Source: Buddleja alternifolia (Eukaryota; Streptophyta; Magnoliopsida; Lamiales; Scrophulariaceae). Taken from it: DNA of 64,000 nt. Positions within the stretch are counted from its first letter, which is position 1. Each line of letters opens with the position of its first letter. Where the stretch lies: contig CM033396.1 of NCBI GenBank assembly GCA_019426215.1, positions 24,257,101 to 24,321,100 of the forward strand, given 5' to 3'. The notes beneath the pieces were generated by a model that worked only from the letters and a program-made list of their open reading frames with translations, did not search any database and was not told where the DNA came from. This document shows, in pieces, positions 26,301 to 37,573 of the stretch. Made by a program: the position numbers and the translations under genes.

Positions 26301-27213
26301 CTCCACCGAGTCCAACACTGCTCCAGAGCTTCGAGGAACAGTATTTGATCCTACTAATCAAGTATCTATTGAATCTCTCAAACACACATCTCGTTTTAAG
26401 CCTCAAGTCCGCCCTGCACTTCCACACGCTCAACCGTCCATGGCTGAATGCCTCACTCAAATACAGCAACTATCTACAGCTACTCAGGCAAGTCATGTGG
26501 CTTTAACCAATGATCTACAAGATAGATTCACGGCTCTCGAGACCTCTCTCACAGACGCTAATCAAGCTCAACTCCTGGTTATGAAAGAACATTTCGACCA
26601 GCGTCTAACCACTCTTGAGGCCTCTGTCGCTCAGATTGCTGCTCAAGTCAGTCTTCTTACTCAGCATTTCATATAGACTGATGATGGCAATAAGGGGGAA
26701 AATAAGGGAGAAAAGAGGAAATCGTCAACATCTAAAGATCAAGCTCCTCCTCCACCATCCAAGCGTCAACACGTTGATACTTCTCTCACACTGAGTGCAG
26801 AACCAAGGTATCCCTATCCCTCTTGGGTAACCACATCGGTTGAAGCGTTCAACAAGAAAGAAACCCCCAGAGTGCTCTATCCAACTCTTCCGTTGCCTTC
26901 AAGAGCACTGCTTGAACAGTTTGACATTCCTCTTCTCAGAGCATCAATTCCAGAACCAACTGATCCAGCAGTATTAGCCTTAGAAAGAAAAATGTCTGAC
27001 TTCGACCAAACCTTCAGAATTTGCCTACGATACATAGGCATCAGTCCAGAGGAATGGGATAAACACTTCATTGCCTTTAAGGCACGACAAGTTCAAGAAA
27101 ACAAGCACATAATCAGTAAAGATCATGCGGCAATGATGACGTTAGAAGATCAGATAACTGAAGCAATCCGTGCTGAAATGACTAAGAGATACAAGATCAA
27201 GCCACGATCTTAA
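23305..27213 (+). pseudogene. Large env-like third ORF, copy 2 (one nonsense codon, about 1302 codons)
   Basis: From MAPKK at 23305 the frame is open to TAA 27211-27213 except for one TAG at 26674-26676, where copy 1 has CAG. The frame is also open upstream to 23185. The product would be about 1302 residues, far larger than the 650 or so reported for the soybean SIRE1 envelope-like protein. Visible parts are an N-terminal domain like that of plant-transposon env-like ORFs, a Lys/Arg-rich stretch after about residue 280, a long acidic and polar middle, Ser/Thr/Pro-rich sequence, a coiled coil just before the TAG, and an alpha-helical C-terminus. No transmembrane helix or signal peptide is evident. 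Function is unknown. Confidence 0.82.
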
Positions 27214-27381
27214 TTTTTACTTGTGCCTCTCTCTTTGTAGTTGTAAAATGCCTGCACTATGAAATATATATATAAAATGCATTTTACAGCTGAAACATCT
27301 CGTTAAAGCTCAAACTAACTTACTAATTTACGCTAACCTTCAGGTATCTAACACTTGAACCAAATAAGTATTGCCATCATT

Positions 27382-27394
27382 AAAAAGGGGGAAA
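27382..27394 (+). other. Polypurine tract, copy 2
   Basis: AAAAAGGGGGAAA lies directly before the TG of the 3' LTR. Confidence 0.9.
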
Positions 27395-27395
27395 T

Positions 27396-29150
27396 TGTTA
27401 GGAATTTCATATTAGATGTTTTGATGATGACAAATAGGACTTTCTGTTAGACTCCGAAAAGTGTGAAAGCTTTCATAGAATGTTATGTATAAGTACCTGA
27501 AAGCTTATTTATCTTAGGCTTATAGTATTTATCTTTGTAGAATTCCTTAGACTAAGTATGTGACACTAAAACACTTAGGAAAATTCTGGGTGAGTCTACC
27601 AAGTGATGAAGGTGAAGATCAAACGTCTAAAGCTACAATGGATAAAGATATCTTGAAGCGTCTGTCAAACGCTTTAGGGATTATCCCAGTGCTCAAACTA
27701 CGAATGGATAACTCAGGCCGAATACTCAACATCAAGTGAAATGACGAAATTTTCAGTGAGACCATCAAGACAAGATTGAAGAGTAAGCGTCTGAAATAAA
27801 GAAAAGAAAGTCAGGATCAGTCCAAGCGTCTGATACACAAGAATAACTATTCTCTTCAGCAAGCGTCCAAAAAAAGGTTAAACCAACACAACCTACAAAG
27901 AACGTAACCTGAAAAAGAATTTAGACCCAAAACCATCCAAAGACTTAAAAAAATGCATGAATCAAACGGACGAATTATTTCCAACGGAAATAAAAAAAGA
28001 TGCATTAAAAGTCGGATAAGTGCTATTAAAATATAAGCACTATAACTTATGGGCAAGCCATATCTTTGACCTAGACTGTCAGGTTTATGAAACCAAGACC
28101 ATGCCCAACCAATTAAATATACCCAAAGTTAGAAATGTCTGAACTCAAGGAATGTTTGGGGAAACGAGACTCCAACCGAGTCAAACGGACAAAAACCACC
28201 AATACCTTATAAATAGCTCTTTCAACAAACAAGAAAAATGATGAGAAAGTGACACACACAAAAATACCTACCTTGTTGAAAGAAAAGTTTACTAAAAATC
28301 ATAGCCAAATATTCTTATAAGCTTTTTACAAATATTCTAGAGACAGTCACCCATATCTCAAATCTCTTTTTAAGAAGAACATATACTACCATTGAGATAT
28401 CCTCAAGTTGTTTGAACTTTCCAAAAACAAACAAACCCGTGACCAAAACCATCAACACCTTTCATCTGAGTGAGAAAGCTGGTTGACTTGCAAGCAGTAT
28501 TTTTGTGTAAAAGAAGCTTGTTGAAGTTGATCTCTATTGGAGCTGAAATCTGTGTGACCAAGGAGTTTCGAGATCAAAAGTAACTTGCACCATTTCTGAG
28601 TGAAAGAAGCAAGGGAATAGAAGATCTTTAGTGGAGCTGAAATCTGTGTGACCAAGGAGTTCCAAGATCATATCCAATCTCCCTCTATCTTGTAGAAGTC
28701 TCTGTGTGACTCTTCGATAATCATCATAGTGGAAAAACCTCCCTGATAAAAGGAGAAGAAGGACGTAGCTGGGATTACATCACCCAATGAACCTTACAAA
28801 TATTTTGTGTCATTTACTGTTTTATTGTCTTACATTATACTGTCATATTATATCTTGAAAAGGCATTTAAAACTAATAAGCGACTAAGTGGTTAAAACGA
28901 ACGCTAAGCTATAAAAACATTTCCGCTGTGCTAACCCTGATTTAGTGACTAAACTCTGCCCTACTTTGGTAAGCGTTGAAATCACCGAGTCTAAGTTAAC
29001 GTTTCTCAAGCGCCACATCCAGCGCTTAAACTTGTCAAACGTTCAAATATTTCAAAGTGATACGAATTTTTAAGAAGTCGAAAAAGACTTCAGGGTCTAT
29101 TCAACCCCCCCCCCCTTCTAGACCCTTTCGTATACCACTTGGGACCAACA
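27396..29150 (+). repeat. 3' LTR of retrotransposon copy 2
   Basis: 1755 bases from TGTTAGGAATTTC to GGGACCAACA. This LTR is full length and without obvious homopolymer losses. It has a few private substitutions, for example ATCAAACGTC where the others read ATCAAGCGTC. The TATA box is at 28208-28214. Confidence 0.95.
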
Positions 29151-29961
29151 TATTAGCTCTGCCGGAGCCTTCAATTAACTTTGTACTACCCGATATAGTA
29201 CTAACATTGGCTTCTTGCATTACTAAATAAGAGAAGTATTTTTTATTTTTGAGGATGGTGTGAGTTGTTGTACTATCAGCGAGACATATATTTTTATTAT
29301 TGATGTTGTTGCTGATCGAGTAAATACTTATTCTTTATTGAAACATAAAAAGAAATAAATCAACACCAAACAATATTGTTTAATATGAGAAACGACAATC
29401 ATATGAATAAATTCATTTATTGATCTTAAAAGGAAAACAACATGCTTAAATATTTATTTATAAATTACTAGAATTAAAACTTAACAAATTTATTTTTTAA
29501 CACTTCCATCTCCAATCAAGTGATCAATTTTTTCATTAGGATCATCAAAGAAATCAGCAACATCTAAATGATTGTCATCAAAATCGGCCATGATCAGAAT
29601 CGCCTTCTTCAAAAGCAAAATTTGTTTCTATTTTCTTTCTTTTACTTTTTAGCGATTCTTGGAAAAGGTCAACAAGATGTTTTGGTGTACGACAGGTACA
29701 TGACCAATGACCTTTACTACCACAACAATAGCATAAATTTTTCACAAATTTGCTATTTTGGCCACTTTCATGTTTCTCTTCATTATTTTTCCACTTCTGG
29801 TGGAAAGATATATTCTTTGAATAACCACCATGATTTCCATAACCATATCCACGACCACGTCTACGTCCATGATTTCTTTATGATTAAAATAGTTATGTGC
29901 TGCTACTTTCACTTCAGGGAATGTAGCAGAACTAGTTGGACGGGACTCATGATTAAAATAA

Positions 29962-30082
29962 TTATATATTGCTCAACACATTCACTTCAGGGAATGGAGT
30001 ATAGTTATTTGCATATATGAATTTATATATTGCTCAACACATTCACTTCAGGGAATGGATTATAGTTATTTGCATCAAGATG
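29962..30082. repeat. Two-unit tandem duplication inside the old copia remnant
   Basis: A unit of about 60 bases beginning TTATATATTGCTCAACACAT occurs at 29962 and again at 30022. The related element has only one unit, at about 47469-47522. Confidence 0.8.
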
Positions 30083-30614
30083 AATTTCAACATCTAATGC
30101 CCAAGAAAAATAATTTTTCCCCGTAATGTCAAGAGCCACAAAATCAAGTTTTGCAAGATTCATCATTATAACACTATCATCAAAGTATAAGAAAAGTTAG
30201 ATAATGAATCAATTAACTATAATAATAAGACATATAATGCGTGGGGATGTCAGTATAATCTGCTTGATTTGTTAGAACATGTGATACTATAAAGTTTGGA
30301 ATATTTCATCATGTATCTATTCTATATGCACACACCTTGATGACTACTCACGGAAGGCAAAGAAAACCTAGAAGTAAAGACTAAATTTCCTTATGTGCCA
30401 TTAAACATGAAAACTTAATATAAAAATTATTTTATGATGATCATTCATAATGGTTCTGTAAAGTAAATATATATATGATGTTAATGGATGCAAACAAATA
30501 GATGAGATAATTTTCCCACTTAGTTCTCTTCCTCTGCAGGTGCTTTTGCTTCAACCTCAATGCCAATCTGAAAAGATAATGACTAACAACTTGAGACGGA
30601 TCGTGCTGATAACG

Positions 30615-30919
30615 TGTTATGAAATAACCCCATACATTATGAAATATATACAAATATTCTAAAGTAGAGAGACTAGAGAATTAAGAAGAGAATTCTTTCT
30701 TTGATTTTGGTGTCTTAACAATACAACTTCATGTCCTATTTATAGGCACAAAATAGTAGGTACAATTATTTCAAGAGTTGAGTACATAATGAAAAAGATG
30801 GATTTACAAGTAGTGGAAGAGCAATGATCATCCACTATAACATAAACAGGAAGAGAAATGATCATCCATCATATCATGTAGTGGAGGATACATGGACATC
30901 TATATAATTATTCATAACA
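30615..30919 (-). repeat. 5' LTR of the old antisense copia element (305 bp)
   Basis: On the plus strand it runs from TGTTATGAAATAACC to ATTCATAACA, ends that are inverted copies of each other as expected for an LTR. It matches 48166-48417, which has the same ends with one change. The internal side carries the sequence ATCGTGCTGATAACG, a likely primer site on the minus strand. Confidence 0.8.
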
Positions 30920-31465
30920 ATTAGGACTCTATAACGAAATTTTATACAGATGTATAATTATATGAAATTCTATATATACATTAGGACTACAATATTAAAT
31001 AAGATTAATCTTAAGTAAATTCTATACTTTAATATTAAACTACTCATCAATATTTTATAGTTTAGGAAGTAAATCTACACTTAACTGCTGATAAATTAAA
31101 ACAAAACATCAGCTCTGAAAGCGTGCAGCCTCAAAAAAATATTTTAGTCAATCTATAATTTATATATTCAATTAAAATATTTTGTAAGCTCCTCTGTTTT
31201 CTGTTTTTAGAGGGTAAATAACGACATTATACTTTTAGTGGTAAAATCAAAATAATTTGTTAAGATCTTAAAATAAAGTATAGAGTATTTCCTTTCTTTT
31301 TAAAGAGCTCAAAATTTTGATATTGTACTTGCATATTTTTCTCTGAAATTTTATTAAATTTTCTAAGATTTTTATTATAAATATTTTACAGGAGCATTTT
31401 CTTTTAACAACTAAAAAAAGGCGAGGTCGAATAAAACTTCATAGCAACTATTTGAATTAAAAAAG
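30920..31465. other. AT-rich intergenic sequence, nothing recognised
   Basis: No ORF, RNA gene or clear repeat structure is visible in this stretch. Confidence 0.6.
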
Positions 31466-31842
31466 GGGTAATTGCATAAAATCCCCCTGTGTTATTTTGA
31501 AAATGCTACAACCCCCATGTGTTAACGAAATAGGCTAATCACCCCCTTGTGTTCTTAAAAGGCGTGCAGAAAAGCCAAATTCCATTAAAAAACTAGCGCG
31601 TATTTCATGTTTTTCACTTTTATTGACATGCTCATTTGTTATTTATATACTCTTCATACTTTATAAAAGGTAGATAGTGTTAAGTCACCCAAAAAACACA
31701 TATTTTCTTCTATCATTTTAACAAAATTTGGCTTTTTTGGCATACTTTTTAGGAACACAGGGGGGTGATTAGCCTATTTCGTTAACATAGAGGGGTTTTA
31801 GCATTTTCAAAACAACACAGTGTGGTTTTATGCAATTATCCC
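31466..31842 (+). mobile_element. Fold-back MITE, unit 1
   Basis: It starts GGTAATTGCATAAAATCC and ends GGTTTTATGCAATTATCC, which are inverted copies. The inverted repeat continues inward through words such as TTAACGAAATAGGCTAATCACC. It is non-coding and about 377 bases long. It pairs with an inverted copy at 31877. Confidence 0.8.
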
Positions 31843-31876
31843 TTAAAAAAACTACCTACAAGAAAGTATTTTTCGG

Positions 31877-32257
31877 GGAGATAATTGCATCAAACCCTCC
31901 TGTGTTATTTCGAAAATGCTAAAAAACACCTGTGTTAACGAAATAGGCTAATCACCCCCCTGTGTTCCTAAAAAGTGTGCAAAAAGGCCAAATTTTGTTA
32001 AAATGATAGAAGAAAATATGTGTTTTTTGGGTGAATTAATACTATCTATCTTTTATATATAAAGTATGAAGAGTATATAAATGACAAATGAGCATGTCAA
32101 TAAAGATGAAAAACGTGAAAACGTGTTCCTTTTTTAATAGAATTTGGCTTTTTTGCACACTTTTTAAGAACACAGGAGGTGATTAGCCTATTTCCTTAAC
32201 ACATGGGGTTTTTTAGCATTTTTGAAATAACACAAGGGGGTTTTATGCAATTACGCC
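31877..32257 (-). mobile_element. Fold-back MITE, unit 2 (opposite orientation)
   Basis: Same family as the preceding element. The asymmetric centre (AAAATGATAGAAGAAAATAT and what follows) is the reverse complement of the centre of unit 1, so the two elements lie head to head with a spacer of about 34 bases. Confidence 0.8.
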
Positions 32258-34268
32258 TTTTTTTTGCAAAAGTTCGACCAGGCATATAACTCAACTTCGT
32301 GATGACAATCCAGTTAACACACTAGAAAATAAGTTCTATCACCACTACATTAACCATTATAAGTCACGTCACTGTAAATCCATAACACATCATATCCATA
32401 TGTTTCAGATGGTATTTTATCTTCTATGTCGTTTCTCATATGCACACGAAATAGTTTTTTCTTTTTTCTATTATAAAAGTACGAGTTGCTCAAAAACTTT
32501 CTTAAAATTTCCAAAATACCTAATTTAAGCCTAATGAGTATGTACCAAAAAATTTAAAGGGGAAGGAAGTTGAGTTTTAGTATTTTAGGTGTTTTAGTTC
32601 AAAATAACACATAACTTCCTATTTTACATCAATTTCTTTCATGAAAACTAGTAATTTTTTTTTTTACGTCATATATCATGAAATATTTTGAACTATTAAA
32701 TAATTTTAGTTATTTGATTTTAGATTTTGAGAGCTTTTATACCATAAATTATGAGTATACATAGGGCCTCATGTATATAGCAAAAATTGCAGTCATGTAA
32801 AACTTACATTTCTGCACCATTATAAAGTTCTATTTCTAAGACTTTCTATTATTTTCTCACCAACTATTCTATTCATATTATGACTATAGGAAAAAATAGA
32901 TAAATTTATAATACATAATATGCAAGGTTAATTCTAGGTGCTTTAATGTTGAATGAAAACAAATAAATAAATCAGTTATATGTTATAATTGTGATTTGCT
33001 TCACCTTATATGATCTACTAATGTTAATTTTATCACATTATTACAAAGTATTTTTATATAAGTAAGCACAATATACCTAATTGCCCTTAGTTAATATTAC
33101 ATAAATAGTATAAAACTAAATTTTGAATTTAATTTTTTTAATATATAATATGACTATGTTTGCCAAAAAGGTATACTATAATTGGCTAGAAACTCTGTGG
33201 ATATGTAAAAGGATGAGAGAGAATGTTTTAGTATGGATCTCTTTTTTTGCTTGTGAACCCAATTACTTTACTATATAAATGAGATTTTTAAAGATTCTTT
33301 TCAATAGATTATTACTCATAATCTAAATATTTGTAATTTGTTACAGTTAAAAACAATTTCTAAAACATGTTTCATTATTCAAGTATAGTACTATTAGCTC
33401 TTATTTTGATATAAAAATTATAAGATGTTCGATGTGAACAATTATCAATAGCAAGGACAACTTATATGGAATACGAGTAGAGCTTTATTTTAAAAAAAAA
33501 TTAAAAATAAAATATAAAACTAGAATATGATTGTAAACAAGATTTGAATAACATATTCATTGTGAAAATTAAGCATCATTGCAGATGTCATATAAATCAT
33601 TAATTTCGAGCGATTAAAACCACAAAAGTCCAAACTTGAGGAATAAAAACTCTTTTCTTTTAGTGCTTATGATGCATTGAATGAGAGCCATTTTTTCATA
33701 ACTTAAATTCAATTCAAATGTCAGGATCATTTTAATCCAAATATGAAGATACGATGGACTAAATTTGATGAGTGTCAAACGAAAGAGATTGAAATTGAAT
33801 AAGTGAAAAAGATGAGAGCCAAAAAAAAAATCTAATTACCCCGTTGACTGATACATTTATTGAAATTCAAAATCAATTCTACCTAAAAAATGACAATACT
33901 TTGAATTTTGTTTATATAATCCCATCCACCAAATTAAACATACCCACTTTTTCGGCGGCTAAAACTTAAAAAATAAAACAAAGGACCAAAGTGAAATAAA
34001 AAACATTCGAAAAAGGGATCAAAGCGAAACACGAAAACTTAATCCTACCATTTTACCCTTAGATGATTGGCATGTGTAGTACACGTGCTGAATTTCCATT
34101 CAAACTACATTGGAAATGACTAAAATGAGACGAAATTATTACTTTGGGGATGATAGTCGTAAAACTTTAATTTAAGGACATAAGTGAAACAAACGTAATA
34201 ATTTAGGGACTATAAGTGACATTTTCCCTTATTCATAATAAGAAAATATCATTGTAAATATATTACGC
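32258..34268. other. AT-rich intergenic sequence
   Basis: No gene was found. The part from about 33960 to 34235 has words such as GGGACTATAAGTGACATTTT and GGACCAAAGTGAAATAAA, typical of fold-back repeats, but I could not define ends. Confidence 0.55.
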
Positions 34269-34793
34269 AAAATTACTTTTTTGATCCTGTAACTATAGGG
34301 TGTTGACACTTTTGGTCCTGTAACTTCCATATATAGTTACACTTCAAGTCCTAAAATTGACGCCACCAAATTCAATTTTAGTCCTTTTTACACTATTTTG
34401 GTCATGTGTCACACATTTAGTCCTGTTTAGCCAATTTTTTTCAAACATTTAGTCCTGCTACCATTAAATTGAAAAGTTGAAAAGGTTTCGACCAAATTAA
34501 TGGCTGGTACGGCTCACACGTAATCAAAGGTTGTTGTTGCCCGTGAAAATGAAGTCTACCAAAAGACTTAAACAAAACCTCACTTCTAAAAATGACTAAA
34601 TGTTTTCAATTTAATGGTAGAGGACTAAATATGCAAACCCTAAGCATCAAATAGGCAACACATGACCAAAAAGGTGAAAAAGGACTAAAAATGAATTGGT
34701 GGTATCAATTTTAGGACTAAAAGTGTAATTATAGAAGTTACATGACGAAAAGTGACAATACCCTATAGCTACAGGACCCAAAAAGTAATTTTC
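34269..34793. mobile_element. Fold-back MITE-like element (about 525 bp)
   Basis: AAATTACTTTTTTGATCCTG at the left is mirrored by CAGGACCCAAAAAGTAATTT at the right. The inverted match continues inward (GGTGTTGACAC with GTGACAATACC, GTCATGTGT with ACACATGAC). It is rich in the words TTTTAGTCCT and AGGACTAAAA. No ORF. Confidence 0.75.
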
Positions 34794-34810
34794 CCAATAT
34801 ATTACACATA

Positions 34811-35156
34811 GTGATGTGGTTCGAAATTACACCAAGAAAAATCGTAAAATTCAAACACAATTCTATATTTATGATTTATGAAAAATACTAAGAGTAATAA
34901 AGACAAATAACTAATGTGGAATATAGGGAATGGAAAAGAGGAAGTGTTTTATTATTTTTGATGTTCTTGAGAGAAAATACAAAAAATCGATATTTCTGTA
35001 TTTTCTCTCAAAAACATCGAAAATAATAAAACACTTCCTATTTTCCATTCCCTATATTGCACATTAGTTATTTTTTTTTATTACTCTTAGTATTTTCCAT
35101 AAATCATAAATATAGAATCGTGTTTGAATTCTTGGTGTAATTTCGAACCACATCAC
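34811..35156. repeat. Long near-perfect inverted repeat (346-bp hairpin)
   Basis: The left arm begins GTGATGTGGTTCGAAATTAC and the right arm ends GTAATTTCGAACCACATCAC. The arms, about 170 bases each, match with few mismatches, and the loop near 34990 is very short. A transcript would fold into a long double strand. No coding potential. Confidence 0.9.
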
Positions 35157-36540
35157 GTGGTATTTAAAATAGAAAAAAATGTAATGCATTTTCTCGGAAA
35201 TATTTGTATATATACATTTATAATAAACGTTTATTCATGCTAAAGGACAAGATTACAATATGCACAAAGTACGTTTATAAGCTAAAGAACAAGATTACAA
35301 TATGATTAAATACAGTCCGTGTGGTTAATGAAGAATCAAACTAAAATGTATTGAAAATAAGAAATGGGGAACAGGGTTTGTTAAGAACTTAAGGTGGTAT
35401 TTATATGTTTAGAGTTGGATCACGTTGTACTTGGTCGTACATATGGGTCATCTAGAAGAGGACGTGTGCAATCGTGATTCGAAGGGAATATTCATTTGGT
35501 TGGGCAGTCTAACTTGATTCGTGCCAATTTAAGGTTGAATCTCTTTGATGGTCGATTGGTCGAGTCCGATCCGCCCCACGTAATTATCTGTTTTAAAACA
35601 TTTTAGTAACCTTCGGTATGAATTATTTAGGCCCATATCACATTGTTCTCTTGCTTTCACTGAAATAAGATGGAGACTCACATTAGAGATTAGATTAGGA
35701 AAACAATATTATACTTGTATGATTACCATCAACGAAATAATTGCACATACTTTATTGATTTTTGTGCTTTATGTTCCATCTTGCCCATTTATTCAAAAGC
35801 AAATTGAAAAATCAAATCAAATCAAATCTCATAATACTTTGATTTCTATACCCTACCATCCAACTCATGGTATGGTTTCTCTTCACTCTCTCTTAATAAA
35901 ACCAAAAATAAATGGTCATGGGTTATTAGTTTTAACTATATATAATACCATTTAGCTCACAGTCTCTTCGCTCGCTTAGTAGAATGGAGGTTTTCTTTTT
36001 CACCCATTGATAATAAATGGCCATAGGTTATTAATTGTCTAATCCAAATTTATAAAAGAAGTAGTTAAAGTTTCATATAATACATTTTATTGCAGAAATA
36101 GTAGTTCTCCATGCCGATAATACAATTTTGAAAAAGTTCTGCTGAGAATATTTTTAGATACCTCAATTTATCTGACTTTTTCTACTATTGCTTCATATGC
36201 TAATATTTTATAATAATGTGTGTGTTCATATGCTATATAAAAGAAACTCTATGCCTAGCTAAATTTCAAAATAATCATCTATATGCATATTATTAATTCT
36301 TGGTGTGATAATGAATTTGCCACTTCTCTCTTTCAATCGAGTTAATTTTGCACATAACACCACCATCATCTTTCAACTCATATCATGATGGAAATACTTG
36401 GACACCAACTCACAACCAGCAAAAAACTATGGGACTAATACATTAACTCCCCCCCAAAAAAAATTATAAAAAAAAATAAGAGAAAAAATAAAGAAGTAAT
36501 TTAGCTTCCCACGCGCCTTAATCGTACATTGTGCGAGTGG
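35157..36540. other. Intergenic sequence, nothing recognised
   Basis: AT-rich. Two short stretches, AAGATTACAATATG near 35260 and 35300, repeat with variations. Small open frames such as 35719-35955 have no recognisable domain. Confidence 0.6.
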
Positions 36541-36690
36541 TCATAATTATTTTTTTGACCTTTTTGGTCAATTTTACTAATAGCCATTAGATCAAATGTG
36601 ATAAAATTAACGGTCCATATTAAACACCTATTTATTAAATTTGATTGATCACATCCGTGATCTAAAAATATCAATTGCCTATATTAGATA
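36541..36690 (+). repeat. Dispersed repeat with an inverted copy at about 62345-62500
   Basis: The segment with ATCAAATGTGATAAAATTAA and TTTGATTGATCACATCCG reads, as reverse complement, very similarly to 62345-62500. Both copies also share a GCGCG/CACGCGCC-containing flank. The repeat class is unknown. Confidence 0.7.
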
Positions 36691-36756
36691 TCATGTATTT
36701 ATATAAGGGATAATTGCATCAACCTCCCATGAACTATGATCAAAGTGATGGACCAA

Positions 36757-36779
36757 CCCCCCCCCCCCCCCCCCCCCCC
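36757..36779. repeat. Poly-C tract (23 C)
   Basis: A run of 23 C residues is followed by an A-rich run after ATTATATT. It lies just after GGGATAATTGCATCAACC, a start resembling that of the MITEs at 31466. The length of such a run is unreliable in any assembly. Confidence 0.9.
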
Positions 36780-37573
36780 AATTATATTAAAAAAAAAAAA
36801 TAGTGTTATTTTTTTATAATATATAAACTTGCCCTCCCAAGAAGAAAATAAAATTGGGTTGCTTGGATAAATCAAGTGGGCCTTTTCTTTCATACAAAAT
36901 ATAAAACAAAATTGGCTTATTTATTTTTACCAAATAACTAGTGGACATGTAGTGTGGTGGGCTTCTTATTGAACAAAACAAACTAATTACTAAACACTAC
37001 AATATTTTGATAAACTCTATTAGCCGAAAATAGGAGAGCGGGCCACGATATTAAAAAAAATACATTTCTTCTAAACTTTTAGGGCAAATTTTGACTTTGT
37101 ACTTTCCCTTTCTTTAACCCCACTCATTTTCTTCTCCCACTTTTCAAAAGCCCTTCATTATAAATTCATATTTTGATCTTCAATATTGATTTTGGGAGAT
37201 GTGGTATATTTTGTAACTAATGGTGATTTGATAAACTTTTTATGAATATCACTAAATGATTACTTTGTTTTGAAACAACGTTTTAGTCACAATAAATAGA
37301 TTTTTTATAAAAAATATAGTTTTTAATATTTTTTATATAAATAATACAAAAAAAAAAAAAACTCCAGATCTAGCACGGTGCGTCAGTAGCAATGGCACAC
37401 CCACCTTTCCTTTTTTTTTTATGTTTTTTTGCTGCGAAATTTTTAATTTTTTTTAATTTTATGTGAATGGCGCACCCAGATTTAAAGTTTTTTTTTTCTC
37501 TCTCTTTCTCTATTCTTCCTCTCTCTTCTTTTTTTCTCTCTCCATTTCTCTTCTTCTCTTCCTCTTTCTCTTC

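Larger units (their letters stand above)
14880..29150 (+). mobile_element. SIRE/Maximus-like Ty1/copia retrotransposon, copy 2
   Basis: This is the better copy, with both LTRs, primer site, gag, an uninterrupted pol, the third ORF and the polypurine tract. The defects are a 1-base deletion in gag near 17276 and one nonsense codon in the third ORF at 26674-26676. The 5' LTR starts at the gap edge without its first T. It is almost identical to copy 1, with scattered substitutions in the internal region (for example at the third-ORF stop). The right flank is TATTAGCTCTGCC, inside an older antisense copia element. The left flank is hidden by the gap, so the target duplication cannot be checked. 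Confidence 0.95.
29151..30919 (-). mobile_element. Remnant of an older antisense copia element, interrupted by the young element
   Basis: The stretch is a diverged relative of 46672-48417, read on the minus strand. It covers the start of the protease region, a degenerate CCHC gag region (about 29520-29750), a leader, a primer-site region with ATCGTGCTGATAACG (30600-30614) and the 5' LTR at 30615-30919. The coding frames are broken throughout. Homology with the other copy starts at the edge of the young LTR, so the young element inserted into the protease region. The rest of the old pol should lie left of the young element, outside this window. Confidence 0.8.

Noticed and set aside
23305..27213. 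Reading the third ORF as a genuine envelope glycoprotein
   Set aside because: I see no signal peptide, fusion peptide or transmembrane helix; only position and general layout support the env-like label.
29568..30020. Plus-strand 150-codon open frame
   Set aside because: It is the antisense shadow of the decayed gag zinc-knuckle region of the old copia element.
36757..36779. Poly-C run as a possible functional G-quadruplex-forming or regulatory site
   Set aside because: A single homopolymer of uncertain length next to repeat DNA; no gene nearby to regulate.
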